Positions 35,679 through 45,793 are shown, numbered from the stretch's first letter. The stretch: DNA of 64,000 nt from Paraflavitalea devenefica (GCF_011759375.1 NZ_JAARML010000010.1:1-64000); one strand, 5' to 3'. Program-made: numbers and translations. Notes: generated from the letters alone by a model not told the origin.

Positions 35679-36527
35679 TTATTCTTTAGCGATATAATTA
35701 TAAATTCCCACCTCGGCTTTTGAAGGAGTTTTAAATGCCATCTGCATGGACTTATCCGTTAAAGATATAAGTGTGGCTTTGGCGTAAACCTGGTCCTTCC
35801 CAAGATTCAGCGGAATCACACCAGAAAAACTCACTGTTTTGGCATCTTTGTCCAGGTAATAGGTTCCGGAAGTAATGCCACTGGTACTTATCATTTTCTG
35901 GTCTACTTTTACAAAGGGGCCGCCCTTAAGGCTGAATGTCATAGTACCATAGTCGCCTTTAGGACATAACCATGTATTGTCGGACCATTTAGGGGCCCAT
36001 GTCCAGCAATTGCCATTTGGCTTGGAGCATTGAGAACCCCAGATGAGCTCATCCCCTCCAAAATACATCGGCCCGTCAAATACTTTGGAAACGCCATTGG
36101 CATCAAGGTCGAGCAGCCAGGTTTTTTCATTGCCCGGGCCTCCGCTTAAAAGGATCCATAAAGGATTGTTCACATAATTAAGGTTGTCTTTGGTAACATG
36201 AATGGTAATGGTATCCAAATACACGATCCCGCCATCGGTAATGGCGGAACGGGCTATCTTATAATCCCCTTTAAAAGCGTATCGCACAGTATCCGCGCGG
36301 CGCATAGATTTGCCGGTAGCGTAATCCCAAACCGGTTCCACCTTATCGGTATGGTTGATAAGGTAAACCGTATTGCCTCCGGGATCGACTGTAAGGTCTT
36401 GTTTCACTTCCATATTGATCGCCGACTTATCGGGCAATCCAGGCAAGCTGTAGTCTTTCTTTTTGCAAGACAGTACCAACACTGCAACTATAAAAACCAA
36501 CGGTATTATTAGTTTAATGAGTTTCAT
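35679..36527 (-). CDS. Lipoprotein of unknown function after SusD, possible glycan-binding protein
   Basis: I do not recognise a family for this 282-aa lipoprotein (signal MKLIKLIIPLVFIVAVLVLS, lipid Cys 21). The N-terminal half (about 35-130) looks like a PKD/SusE-type beta domain. The C-terminal half (about 135-282) has exposed aromatic clusters (CWTWAPKWSDNTWLC) and ends in a predicted beta-sandwich. It shows no catalytic motif. It is the third gene after SusC and SusD, in the position of SusE/SusF or surface glycan-binding proteins, and its operon ends at the terminator at 35561. A role in glycan capture for the second SusCD pair is inferred from position only. Confidence 0.72.
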   Translation of the reverse strand: MKLIKLIIPLVFIVAVLVLSCKKKDYSLPGLPDKSAINMEVKQDLTVDPGGNTVYLINHTDKVEPVWDYATGKSMRRADTVRYAFKGDYKIARSAITDGGIVYLDTITIHVTKDNLNYVNNPLWILLSGGPGNEKTWLLDLDANGVSKVFDGPMYFGGDELIWGSQCSKPNGNCWTWAPKWSDNTWLCPKGDYGTMTFSLKGGPFVKVDQKMISTSGITSGTYYLDKDAKTVSFSGVIPLNLGKDQVYAKATLISLTDKSMQMAFKTPSKAEVGIYNYIAKE

Positions 36528-36581
36528 TATACAATCTTTTAAATGTTAATATTGATATCTTTAAGAACGCAACCAACTTCA

Positions 36582-38183
36582 TTACCATCCTGCATTTTGC
36601 TTCAACACTTCATTTGACAAAGTGATCTGGGAATAAGGAATTTGCGACAACCCTTTTGTTTCAGTGATCTTTGCTGCTGTAATGGTTTTTAGGGTATTCA
36701 CGCCGCCATTTTGAAGCGTTACCGATTCGGCAATGGCAGTGGCAGCTGCATTTACTCCCTGGCGAAGCAGATCCCAGTAACGGATCCCCTCCCCTGCAAA
36801 CTCCAGCTTTCTTTCATTCATAATATTTCCCTGGCTTACCGGTATTTGAACAAAGTTGGAACCGAATGCTCTCTGGCGTACCGCATCAAAATGTTGTTGC
36901 GCTTTGGGAGAGCCCAATTCAGCAGCCATCAATAACACGTCTGCATAACGAATAGAAACATAATCTTCAAACTGGCTGATCATGAAGCTTACGCCACCCA
37001 TTTTTTCGGCAAGGCTTTTACCTGCAGCATCAGCCATCGGCGTGTATTTCTTCATGTAATACCCCGTGTATTCCCGCTGGTCTTTTAAGTTCTTGAAGTC
37101 AAGGTTTTCATCGCTAATGGAAATAATAGTAGCAACGCGGCGGCTGTCGTTCGCTCCATAAGCATTCCAAAGTTTGGGATTCACAGTTCCGCCTCCCCAT
37201 CCCAGGCCATAAGGATAAATATTCTGAACCCGGATGCCAAACATCACCAGCCAGTTATTGCCATCCACATTGCCATTCCAGTCGCTCGTATACGTGTATT
37301 TGATAGCAAAAACTGTTTCCTTATTATCTTCACCCACATAATTATTCAGCGAAGCTGCAGGCCAGAGATTGGCAAAATTGTCTACCAATCCAAATCCCCC
37401 ATTCGCAATTACATCTTCCACGTAAGCCAGTGCCTGCGATTTGGAAACGACACCTGCCAGATCCGGTTTATTGTAATAACCAGTATAGTAAAGAAATACA
37501 CGGCCAAGCAAGGACGCTGCAGCCCATTTGGTCACCCTTCCATAAGTAGCAGGCGCCTGGGCGGTATATTTTACTGCCGGAAGATTCGCCACAGCAAATT
37601 TCAGGTCATCAGCAATAAGCCGGTAAACACTATCGGGTTCCGCCTGCGCAACATTTTCCGTGGAAGGCTTGGTAAGCAACGGAACATGTCCCCACAACCT
37701 TACCATATCAAAATAACAATTAGCGCGGATGAACCTGGCTTCAGACTCATAAACATTGCGCAAAGCCCCCTGCCCTTTCCAATCCACCTGGTCAAGATGC
37801 GTTAACAACATATTGGCACGGTAGATAGCCTTATAATAATCTTTCCAGTCACCCTCAAACATATTTTGATCACTGGGCGAACGCTGTTTATCAAACTCGT
37901 CCACCATTTGAATGCCAAAACCGTCTGCATTACCGGCGCCGCCAAATGCATTGTCCGACATGATTTCTGCCGCCAGTGGCACCGCCATTCCGCCTGACCA
38001 TACACGTTGCAATCCATCATACACCCCCACCAGCGCCTTATAGGCATCGTTGGGAGTTTTATAAAAATTCTGATCCGAAATACTTGTTACATCTTCCGTG
38101 TCCAGAAAGCTTTTATTACAAGCAGCCAGCGACAACAAGGTAATTACCGCGATATATAGATTTATTTTTTTCATGATTTTCAT
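36582..38183 (-). CDS. SusD-family nutrient-binding lipoprotein (pair 2)
   Basis: This 533-aa SusD protein partners the SusC at 38195-41320, whose stop is 11 bp upstream. The lipoprotein signal ends at SLAAC (Cys 22), followed by NKSFLDTEDVTSISDQNFY. Family features include FIRANCYFDMVRLWGHVP and, near the end, NERKLEFAGEGIRYWDLLR. A second in-frame ATG three codons in (38174) is an equally good start. The protein differs clearly from the pair 1 SusD, so the two complexes may take different oligosaccharides. Confidence 0.94.
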   Translation of the reverse strand: MKIMKKINLYIAVITLLSLAACNKSFLDTEDVTSISDQNFYKTPNDAYKALVGVYDGLQRVWSGGMAVPLAAEIMSDNAFGGAGNADGFGIQMVDEFDKQRSPSDQNMFEGDWKDYYKAIYRANMLLTHLDQVDWKGQGALRNVYESEARFIRANCYFDMVRLWGHVPLLTKPSTENVAQAEPDSVYRLIADDLKFAVANLPAVKYTAQAPATYGRVTKWAAASLLGRVFLYYTGYYNKPDLAGVVSKSQALAYVEDVIANGGFGLVDNFANLWPAASLNNYVGEDNKETVFAIKYTYTSDWNGNVDGNNWLVMFGIRVQNIYPYGLGWGGGTVNPKLWNAYGANDSRRVATIISISDENLDFKNLKDQREYTGYYMKKYTPMADAAGKSLAEKMGGVSFMISQFEDYVSIRYADVLLMAAELGSPKAQQHFDAVRQRAFGSNFVQIPVSQGNIMNERKLEFAGEGIRYWDLLRQGVNAAATAIAESVTLQNGGVNTLKTITAAKITETKGLSQIPYSQITLSNEVLKQNAGW

Positions 38184-38194
38184 TTTCAGTTTGA

Positions 38195-41100
38195 TTAAAA
38201 ACGGATGCTTGCACCAGCCATTATGGTTCTAGGTCTTGGATAGTAACCTACATCCACTCCTGAAGAAAAGCCTTCATTGTGACCGACTTCAGGGTCCATT
38301 CCGTTGTATTTGGTGAATGTAAAGGCATTCAATACAGACGCATACAGTCTTACTTTACTCAGGAAACTCTTCTTGGCGATCCTCGCAAAATCATAGCCAA
38401 GTGTGATGGTATTGATGCGCAGATAACTGCCATCATAAACGTACAGGTCGGAGAATTGCGCCCAGTTGGTACCTTCTTCCGTTACTCTTGGAATTCTATT
38501 CGATGATCCGGGACCAGTCCAGCGTTCCAGTATCTCCGCAGAATAATTTGCACGGCCACCCGGACTTCTCCATGATTGTACCAATTGGTTGCCGGCTACG
38601 CCCGATGCCTGCACCAGGAAATCAAAACCTTTATACTCTAGTGATACATTAAATCCGAAAATGAAATCAGGATTAGGATCACCGATCTTTGTTCTGTCGT
38701 TATTATCGATAACGCCATCTCCATTCAAATCAACATAGCGAAGATCACCTGGCTTTACACCAGGCTGAATGGGATTGCCTGTCTTACCTCTGTAAGCATT
38801 TACCTCTTCTTCGGTTTGGAATACGCCTGCCGTTTTTAAACCCCAGAAATATCCAACGGGAAAGCCGTTTTGTGCCCTGTAAAACTCCAGTGCATTGGCA
38901 AACAACACATTGGTATTACCATGAATGATGTGATCTTTGGTAGGAATGTTCCCAATCGTATTTTTATTATACGAACCGTTAGCGGCAATGGAATAATTAA
39001 AATTTTTGCCTATGCTGTTACGGTAATTAAGCGCCAGCTCAACGCCGGTATTCTTTACATCGCCACCATTGATGGTTATATTTTCAACGCCTGAGGTAGC
39101 AAGAACAGGTACGTTAATCAACCAATCCCTTGTTTTTTTAATGTAATAATCGAAACTAACATTCAGCCCTTTCAACAGCGTTGCATCAAATCCAATATTG
39201 AATTGCTCTGATGTTTCCCATTTTATCCCTGGATTTCCGAGACTGCTTGGCCAGGCGCCTTGTACGTTGCTACCTTCAACAGGCCCAAAACTATAACCAG
39301 CCTGGTTAAAGCTTATCAGTGACAAATATTGATATCCCGCAATATTTTGATTGCCTACCTGGCCCCAGCTTGCCCTGAGTTTAAAGAAATCCAGTCCGCG
39401 AATGGTTTGCATAAAAGCTTCCCTCGATGCAATCCATCCTGCTGACACGGAAGGGAAATAGCCCCAGCGATGACCGGGTGCAAAATTGGAGGAGGCATCG
39501 GCACGGAAAGTAGCATTGAACAAGTATTTCTCCTGGAAGTTGTATTGCAATCTTCCGAAGTAAGACATCAATGCCGATTCAAAAGGCGCACCGGTTGCAG
39601 AAAGGTGATTGGATTGCGCCGACCGATCCTGGGCAACGTCCAGATAGGCATGCTGCAAGTCAAGTACACGCAAGTCCCAGTTGGTACCATACAGACCGGA
39701 ACCTTTTGTTTTCAATGCTGAACTTCCAGCCATCACACCGAAGCTGTGCTCTTTTGCTACCTTAAAATCGTAGCTCACGGTATTATCAAATTGAAGGGTT
39801 TGACCAGTGCCCATTGACTGATACACGGTGGAGGTATCAACGCGCGCAAAAACAGAAAGGTGGTAGGGAGGTGTAAATCCATGGCTTTGGTTACTCCAAT
39901 AATTCAGGCCCACGCTTGTGCGAATCCTCAACCCTTTAATGGGTTCAATTTGCAAATACGCATCACCAAACAATCCCTGGTTCTTGTTCCTGCCATTGGA
40001 GCCGTAATACATCGCTGCATACGGATTGGATACACCATTGTCCCACTGCGGGTCACCTACAGTTCCGGGGTTCCATCGAAGGCTATCTGACCTGAAGAAG
40101 TCGCCTGATGCATCGTACATCGGCAGGAAAGGAGAGGTAGAAAAGGCAGCCCGTAAAGTATTATTGTACTGCCCACCGGTTTGAATACCATGGTTGTTTA
40201 CGTTGTTGAACGTAAGATGCTCGCCTAACTTGATAATATTCTGATACAAATTATGCTCAGAGTTAATTTTGAAAGTATAGCGTTCGTAATACGAGATATT
40301 TTTACCGCCAACAATCCCGCCCTGGCTCGTATAACCCAGGGATGTCGAATATGTAGATCCTGCATTTCCGCCCTGGGCGCCCAATACATAATTTTGTGTG
40401 GGAACATTCTTCACGAACATTTGATCGAGCCAGTTCGTATTCACCGGCAGCTTGCTGATTTCATCATTCGTGAAGTAGGGGATCTTGCCGGAATTAACGG
40501 CCTGCTCATTCATGATCGTGGCATACCCTTTTGCATCTAATAACTGTGCTTTCTTGGGTACATTTTGAAGACCATAGTAAACATCCAACGTGATCTGTGC
40601 TTTTTGATTTTGTTTTCCTGATCTTGTGGTAACCAGGATGACACCATTAGCAGCCTGCGAACCATAGATGGCCGCAGAAGCAGCATCCTTTAAAACATCA
40701 ATGGATTCAATATCGGCAGGGTTGATTGAATTCAGGTTCACTCCCTGAACACCATCAACCACCACCAGTGGCCCAAAATTGCCAATGGTACCTTTACCTC
40801 TGATGATCACGTTGAATCCGTCACCTGGTTGCCCGGAAGAAGAAGTGATCTGTACACCCGTGGCCTGGCCCTGTAAGGCCTGCAACGCATTGGTGGTATT
40901 TTGCTTTTGAAGATCCTCCCCTTTCACCTGCAGGTTGGCGCCGGTCACTAATTTTTTCTTTTGCGTGCCGTAGCCGATCACCACTACTCCTTCGAGTTGG
41001 TTTTCAGCTTCCTGCAACTGAATATTCAGATCGCCGGAGCCCACCCTTACCTCCCGGGCAGTAAAACCGATGGAAGAAATTACCAGCACCTCACCGGTTG

Positions 41101-41320
41101 AGGCATTGATGGTAAACTTCCCGTCCTGGTCAGTCATGGTAGTGCGACTGGTGTTTTTTACAGTAACCGTTGCAGCCGACACCGGCGTTGCTATACGTTG
41201 GCTAATGACCCTACCGGTCACTTTTTCCGTTTGGGCAACGGCATTTGTGTTTGCCAGGAATATTGAGAAAATGCCCCATAGCAGCAATGTTCGCAAGCGA
41301 ACCGTTTTGATTGATTTCAT
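38195..41320 (-). CDS. SusC-family TonB-dependent transporter (pair 2)
   Basis: This outer-membrane transporter has 1041 aa when started at 41320, where MKSIKTVRLRTLLLWGIFSIF gives a signal peptide like that of the pair 1 SusC. A regulatory-like domain (about 33-115), the plug with GVVVIGYGTQKKKLVTG and ESIDVLKDAASAAIYG, and the barrel follow. The same frame stays open for 38 codons upstream to an ATG at 41434 (see separate entry), so the start is ambiguous; I choose 41320 because it begins a clean signal peptide. It is the first main gene of an operon with SusD and a lipoprotein. Confidence 0.93.
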   Translation of the reverse strand: MKSIKTVRLRTLLLWGIFSIFLANTNAVAQTEKVTGRVISQRIATPVSAATVTVKNTSRTTMTDQDGKFTINASTGEVLVISSIGFTAREVRVGSGDLNIQLQEAENQLEGVVVIGYGTQKKKLVTGANLQVKGEDLQKQNTTNALQALQGQATGVQITSSSGQPGDGFNVIIRGKGTIGNFGPLVVVDGVQGVNLNSINPADIESIDVLKDAASAAIYGSQAANGVILVTTRSGKQNQKAQITLDVYYGLQNVPKKAQLLDAKGYATIMNEQAVNSGKIPYFTNDEISKLPVNTNWLDQMFVKNVPTQNYVLGAQGGNAGSTYSTSLGYTSQGGIVGGKNISYYERYTFKINSEHNLYQNIIKLGEHLTFNNVNNHGIQTGGQYNNTLRAAFSTSPFLPMYDASGDFFRSDSLRWNPGTVGDPQWDNGVSNPYAAMYYGSNGRNKNQGLFGDAYLQIEPIKGLRIRTSVGLNYWSNQSHGFTPPYHLSVFARVDTSTVYQSMGTGQTLQFDNTVSYDFKVAKEHSFGVMAGSSALKTKGSGLYGTNWDLRVLDLQHAYLDVAQDRSAQSNHLSATGAPFESALMSYFGRLQYNFQEKYLFNATFRADASSNFAPGHRWGYFPSVSAGWIASREAFMQTIRGLDFFKLRASWGQVGNQNIAGYQYLSLISFNQAGYSFGPVEGSNVQGAWPSSLGNPGIKWETSEQFNIGFDATLLKGLNVSFDYYIKKTRDWLINVPVLATSGVENITINGGDVKNTGVELALNYRNSIGKNFNYSIAANGSYNKNTIGNIPTKDHIIHGNTNVLFANALEFYRAQNGFPVGYFWGLKTAGVFQTEEEVNAYRGKTGNPIQPGVKPGDLRYVDLNGDGVIDNNDRTKIGDPNPDFIFGFNVSLEYKGFDFLVQASGVAGNQLVQSWRSPGGRANYSAEILERWTGPGSSNRIPRVTEEGTNWAQFSDLYVYDGSYLRINTITLGYDFARIAKKSFLSKVRLYASVLNAFTFTKYNGMDPEVGHNEGFSSGVDVGYYPRPRTIMAGASIRF

Positions 41321-41434
41321 ATGTAATTGTTTATCGGAATGATCGTAAAAGCGCCCGGGAGTTATTCTGCAAACAAGGAGTGCTGCCAGTATGGCATTAA
41401 AAAGGGAAGAATTCGGAGAATCCAATAGTTTCAT
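41321..41434 (-). other. In-frame 38-codon leader before SusC-2, remnant of a shared 5' cassette
   Basis: An ATG at 41434 opens MKLLDSPNSSLFNAILAALL and runs without a stop into the SusC start at 41320. The leader resembles the first codons of the GH31 gene at 23958 and of the GH3 gene at 35397, and it sits at the same distance from the type 1 promoter. It looks like the 5' end of a duplicated promoter-plus-signal-peptide cassette spliced in front of susC. Whether it is translated as an extension or is simply an untranslated leader cannot be told from sequence. Confidence 0.6.
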
Positions 41435-41465
41435 ATACGCAGCATTCAATCGTTCAAGAATGCTG

Positions 41466-41548
41466 TAAAACTATTACTGTGCTGTTTGAAACAGGGGCCT
41501 TAAATGTTGCAGATTAGGGTTACAATTGTTGCAAAAGACTGATTTTCA
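41466..41548 (-). promoter_or_regulatory. Type 1 promoter/operator, copy 1 (probable HTCS site)
   Basis: Minus strand order: AACAAT (41525-41530), AACCCTA, AACATT (41503-41508) 22 bp on, CCCCTGTTTC, then a TAGTTTTA box (41466-41473). The block starts only 27 bp beyond the stop of the HTCS gene. It drives the SusCD-2 operon. Confidence 0.75.
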
Positions 41549-41574
41549 AAATATTTTGTTCACTAAGAAAAGGC

Positions 41575-44500
41575 TTAAGCGCTTTGATCTTTTTGATTGA
41601 CTGCATATTGCGAAGGCGTAACCTTAAATTCTTCTTTAAAAAATTTAGTGAAGATCTTGGGGTTGTTGAACCCTACTTCGTAGGCAATTTCGGCAACAGA
41701 CATTCCGCTTTTATCTAATAACCGGGCAGCTCTTTTCAAACGGATGGAACGGATAAACTCCAGGGGCGACTTGCCGGTAAGCGAATGGATCTTTCTGTAC
41801 AGGGTGACCCGGTTCATAAACATATCCCGGCTAAAATCCTCTACAGAAAATTCAGGGTTATCCATGTGTTTTTCAACAAGTTCCAGCGCCTGTTGCAAAA
41901 ACTTTTCGTCAACAGATGTTACTGTTACTTCCGACGGATTAACCTCGATCTGCGTCCGGAACCTTTTTTGCAATAACATTTGCTGGGCCAACAGGTTCCT
42001 GATCCGGGAAGCCAATATTTCAAAAGTGAAAGGCTTGGTAATGTAATCATTGACCCCCACTTTCAAACCCTCCAGTTGTTTCTCCTCACTTCCCATGGCC
42101 GTCAGCAGGATGACCGGGATGTGGGCAGTAAGCGTTTCGGTTTTAATTTTCCTGGCCAGTTCAACGCCATCCATTAAAGGCATCATAATGTCGCTGACTA
42201 CCAGGTCCGGGTTCAGCAGTTTTATTTTTCCCCAACCCTCCTTTCCGTTCACGGCTTCTTCAACATGATATTGTGCTTTCAGGTTGTCTTTTAAATAAAA
42301 ACGAAGGTCTTCATTGTCTTCTACTATTAGTATCGTTTTTTTCTTACCGCTCTTTTGGCTTTCTTCCAATATTACCTGTTCTGTTTCTGCTGCCGGTATG
42401 GGGTGGGTGGTGGTGCGGGGTAAAGGCTCCCCTATCTTTTTTGCAGGCAGTAAAACGGTAAAACAAGTGCCTTTCCCCGGTTCGCTTTGTACCCTTATGA
42501 TCCCCTGGTGCAGTTTTACAAACTCTTTTGTAATGGCCAAACCAATACCTGTTCCCTGGTTCACCATATCTGCCGGCATATCAGTTTGAAAGAACCTTTC
42601 GAATATCTTATCGTGTTTATCGGCAGGAATTCCGATGCCTGTATCTTTTACTTCTATGGCCAACGTGCCATCACCTTCCTCTTTTGCAGGCGGATTGTAC
42701 ACAAGATTGATGCTCACCATGCCGTTATCGTGTGTATATTTAAAGGCATTGGAAAGCAGGTTGAATAAGATCTTCTCCATTTTATCCTTGTCGAAGTAAA
42801 TTTCCAGGCTATCAATATTAGCAGAGAAAGAAAATTGAATGCGCTTCTTTTCCGCAATATCCATAAAAGAGTGGCTGATGTCTTTGCAAAACCTGACAAT
42901 ATCGCCTATGGAAGGATGCAATTTTATTTCCTGTACTTCCATCTTCCTGAAATCGAGCAGTTGATTTACCAGGTTTAATAATCGTTTTGCATTCCGCTGA
43001 ACAAGATTCAGTTGCTTTCTTTGCTCTTCATCGGCCGTATGGTCAATGATCTTGTTCAACGGTGCTATGATGAGGCTTAACGGTGTACGGAATTCGTGGC
43101 TCACATTGGTAAAGAATTTTGTTTTTAACTGATCCAGCGCATGGGCCCTTTCCGCTTCCCTGCGTTGTTGTTTCAGTTCAAAGCGCATGTGTATCCTGTC
43201 CAGGGTAATACGCCGGGCCAGCGTGAACAATCCTGCAGCTATTAACGCGTAAATAAGATAGGCAAGCGGCGTTCGCCAGAATGGCGGCTCAATATTGACC
43301 TGTAAGGTTTTCACCTCACTCCACAAACCATCCGTTGTTAAAGCCTTTACTTTAAAGGTATAATGACCGGGGCCAAGGTTTGTGTAGGTGGCCCTCCTCT
43401 GGCTGCCATCAGCATACAACCAATCTGTATTAAACCCTTCCATCATGTATGCATATTTATTGCGGGCACTATGCCCAAAATCCAGAGAGGCAAATTCAAT
43501 AGAGAAAACATTTTCTTTGTACTTCAGGCCAATACTTTGAAGTTGCGACAAAGATTGCTGCAACAGCACACGGTTATTGATCAATTCCCCGGGCTCAACA
43601 GTATTATTTAATATTTGCAAACCCGTGAAAACAATTTTAGGGCGATAAACAGGTTGCCGAATTGTAGAAGGATCAATAATATTAAAACCGGAAGGACCTC
43701 CGAAGATCAGTTCCCCCGCCCGTGTTCTGAGTGCTGCATTGTCATTGAATTCACGGTTCTGCAGGTTGTTCGTCTCGTCATAATTAATGGCAGAAAAAAC
43801 AAGACCGGATTTGTTTTGTTTTGGAATGACATTACACAGTCCGTTGGGAGTAGAAAGCCAAAGCGTCTGATGATCATCCTCAAGAATGTTCAATATCATA
43901 TTATCGGGCAGGCCATCTGATGTAGTGAATGTCTGAAATTGTTTTGCCTGCTCATTGAACAAATTCAATCCCTCCCGGGTGCCTACCCAAATTCGTCCCT
44001 TACTGTCTTCCAAAAGACAAATAATACTATTGTTGCTTAAATCATTTTTATCTTTTGAGCTCTGATAAAAAACCGGGATAGTTTTATCCTTTTCAAAGAT
44101 GACGATCCCACCGGAGGTACCCACCCACAAATCCCCTTTCTTATCCTGCAGCATAGTGGAAATATAGTCGAAAGGAAATGGATTCTGTAGCCCTTTATTG
44201 TATTGCTTATGCTTAAACCGGTTTGTTGCTCTGTCAAAAAGGTCCAAACCGCTACCCAGGGTACCTATCCACAAATTCTGTTCCCGGTCTTCAAATATTT
44301 CCCACACATTATCATTGGCCAAACTCGAAGTATCACTATCGCTATGCCTGTAGTGTGTGAACTTTCTCCCATCGAAGCTGTTGAGGCCGCCAAAGTAAGT
44401 TCCTATCCAAAGAACATTCTCATGATCGATGCACAAGCTTACAATTACGTTATTGCTCAGGCTATTTTTATTGTAGGGATCGTGCAGGTATTGTTTGAAT

Positions 44501-45687
44501 GTTTTTAACTTTCTGTCGAAAAAAATCAGCCCCCCTCCATTGGTCCCAATCCAGATATTACCGGATTTATCCTCGACAAACCTGTTGACATCGTCGTATG
44601 GAAGGCTCTTTACATTCGATTCCTGGTGACGATAAAGCGGAAACAGTACAACATTACTATTTAGATAACTAACGCCCTGTTTATAAGTTCCCAGCCAGAT
44701 AATTCCATTATCGTCTTTATACATGGAGGTTATACTGTTTTGACCGAGACTCCGCAGATCTTTGGGGTCGTTGAGAAGATAACTGGTTCGGAACTTATCT
44801 TTTTTATCGATCAGCGTTACACCGCCATGGTCCGTTGCCACCCAAATCAAGCCTTTGTTATCCTGAACGATTTGACTCACCAGGTTTGCGTTCAGCCTGG
44901 AAGGAAATGAATTTTCATTAAACTGTTTGATCGAATTATCCTGTGGTTGAAAAAGAAAAACTCCATTATTGAGACCCCACAGCCAGATATCGCCATCATT
45001 ATCGATAAAAAGGCCATAAGGACCAGTGCCTTTGTTCAGGTTTTGAAACGTGGTACTGGAGAAAACGATCTCATTTGAATTGATATCATATTTTTGCAAC
45101 AATCCATTCTGATACACCAGCCACAATTTCCCGTCTTTTGTTTCTTTTAGGGAAGTAATTTTTTCGGGATCATTAAAGTCCTGCTTTTTCCTGAAAGGTC
45201 TTATTTTTTTTTCTGTACCCAAATAGAGGTACAGGTCCAGGTTGTCATAAAGGAACCAATACCTCCCGTTGTTCCCTTTTACAATATTGGCTATTGTACC
45301 GGAAGGCAAACCGAGCGACTGCAAATAGCCATTATAATTAACATCGAATTTCTCAGTAGACGAATTATAAATACAGGCTCCCCCCATTGTTAATACCCAT
45401 ATTTTCCTGTTGGGAAGTTCATAAAGTGAACGAATATTGTTATCCAACAGCGAAGAGCTGTCATTGTATTTTTTACGGAATACCTTGCAGGAATATCCAT
45501 CATAGCGGTTGAGGCCAGACATAGTGCCAAACCATACAAAACCGTCCTGGTCTTTTAATATGGTATTGACCTGATTATGTGAAAGACCGGTATACGTGTC
45601 GAGTTTGTAAAAATTATAGTGCTCACTTTGAGCAAAAAGGGAAAGCGATTGTAACAGCAAAACAACACAAATAAAAAAACGCATCAC
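41575..45687 (-). CDS. Hybrid two-component system (HTCS) sensor-regulator
   Basis: This 1370-aa single-chain regulator senses oligosaccharides in the periplasm and controls transcription. A signal (MMRFFICVVLLLQSLSLFAQ) leads into two seven-bladed propellers of Reg_prop repeats (about 25-680, with many VWFGT/IWIGT repeats), a Y_Y_Y domain (about 690-790) and one membrane helix (about 800-825). The kinase has H864 in VSHEFRTPLS and ATP motifs DTGIGIP and GTGIGLAI. The receiver has D1166 in SDIMMPLMDG and K in DYITKPF. An AraC-type helix-turn-helix ends the protein (about 1265-1365). It lies just upstream of SusCD-2 and probably binds the type 1 sites. Confidence 0.96.
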   Translation of the reverse strand: MMRFFICVVLLLQSLSLFAQSEHYNFYKLDTYTGLSHNQVNTILKDQDGFVWFGTMSGLNRYDGYSCKVFRKKYNDSSSLLDNNIRSLYELPNRKIWVLTMGGACIYNSSTEKFDVNYNGYLQSLGLPSGTIANIVKGNNGRYWFLYDNLDLYLYLGTEKKIRPFRKKQDFNDPEKITSLKETKDGKLWLVYQNGLLQKYDINSNEIVFSSTTFQNLNKGTGPYGLFIDNDGDIWLWGLNNGVFLFQPQDNSIKQFNENSFPSRLNANLVSQIVQDNKGLIWVATDHGGVTLIDKKDKFRTSYLLNDPKDLRSLGQNSITSMYKDDNGIIWLGTYKQGVSYLNSNVVLFPLYRHQESNVKSLPYDDVNRFVEDKSGNIWIGTNGGGLIFFDRKLKTFKQYLHDPYNKNSLSNNVIVSLCIDHENVLWIGTYFGGLNSFDGRKFTHYRHSDSDTSSLANDNVWEIFEDREQNLWIGTLGSGLDLFDRATNRFKHKQYNKGLQNPFPFDYISTMLQDKKGDLWVGTSGGIVIFEKDKTIPVFYQSSKDKNDLSNNSIICLLEDSKGRIWVGTREGLNLFNEQAKQFQTFTTSDGLPDNMILNILEDDHQTLWLSTPNGLCNVIPKQNKSGLVFSAINYDETNNLQNREFNDNAALRTRAGELIFGGPSGFNIIDPSTIRQPVYRPKIVFTGLQILNNTVEPGELINNRVLLQQSLSQLQSIGLKYKENVFSIEFASLDFGHSARNKYAYMMEGFNTDWLYADGSQRRATYTNLGPGHYTFKVKALTTDGLWSEVKTLQVNIEPPFWRTPLAYLIYALIAAGLFTLARRITLDRIHMRFELKQQRREAERAHALDQLKTKFFTNVSHEFRTPLSLIIAPLNKIIDHTADEEQRKQLNLVQRNAKRLLNLVNQLLDFRKMEVQEIKLHPSIGDIVRFCKDISHSFMDIAEKKRIQFSFSANIDSLEIYFDKDKMEKILFNLLSNAFKYTHDNGMVSINLVYNPPAKEEGDGTLAIEVKDTGIGIPADKHDKIFERFFQTDMPADMVNQGTGIGLAITKEFVKLHQGIIRVQSEPGKGTCFTVLLPAKKIGEPLPRTTTHPIPAAETEQVILEESQKSGKKKTILIVEDNEDLRFYLKDNLKAQYHVEEAVNGKEGWGKIKLLNPDLVVSDIMMPLMDGVELARKIKTETLTAHIPVILLTAMGSEEKQLEGLKVGVNDYITKPFTFEILASRIRNLLAQQMLLQKRFRTQIEVNPSEVTVTSVDEKFLQQALELVEKHMDNPEFSVEDFSRDMFMNRVTLYRKIHSLTGKSPLEFIRSIRLKRAARLLDKSGMSVAEIAYEVGFNNPKIFTKFFKEEFKVTPSQYAVNQKDQSA

Positions 45688-45760
45688 ATCAAGTTTAACT
45701 GAAAAAAGATCTTATACAAAATTCGGTGTGTATTTGCACAAAATCATTGATCAAGTTAAC

Positions 45761-45793
45761 AAAAATGAGCCGGGATTATGTTTTTTTTGGCTC
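45761..45793 (-). terminator. Possible terminator after the GH29/CBM gene
   Basis: On the minus strand GAGCC and GGCTC pair around an A-rich loop and are followed by ATTTTTG. The stem is short, so strength is doubtful. It lies between the GH29 gene and the HTCS gene; the remaining 73 bp hold the unassigned HTCS promoter. Confidence 0.4.
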
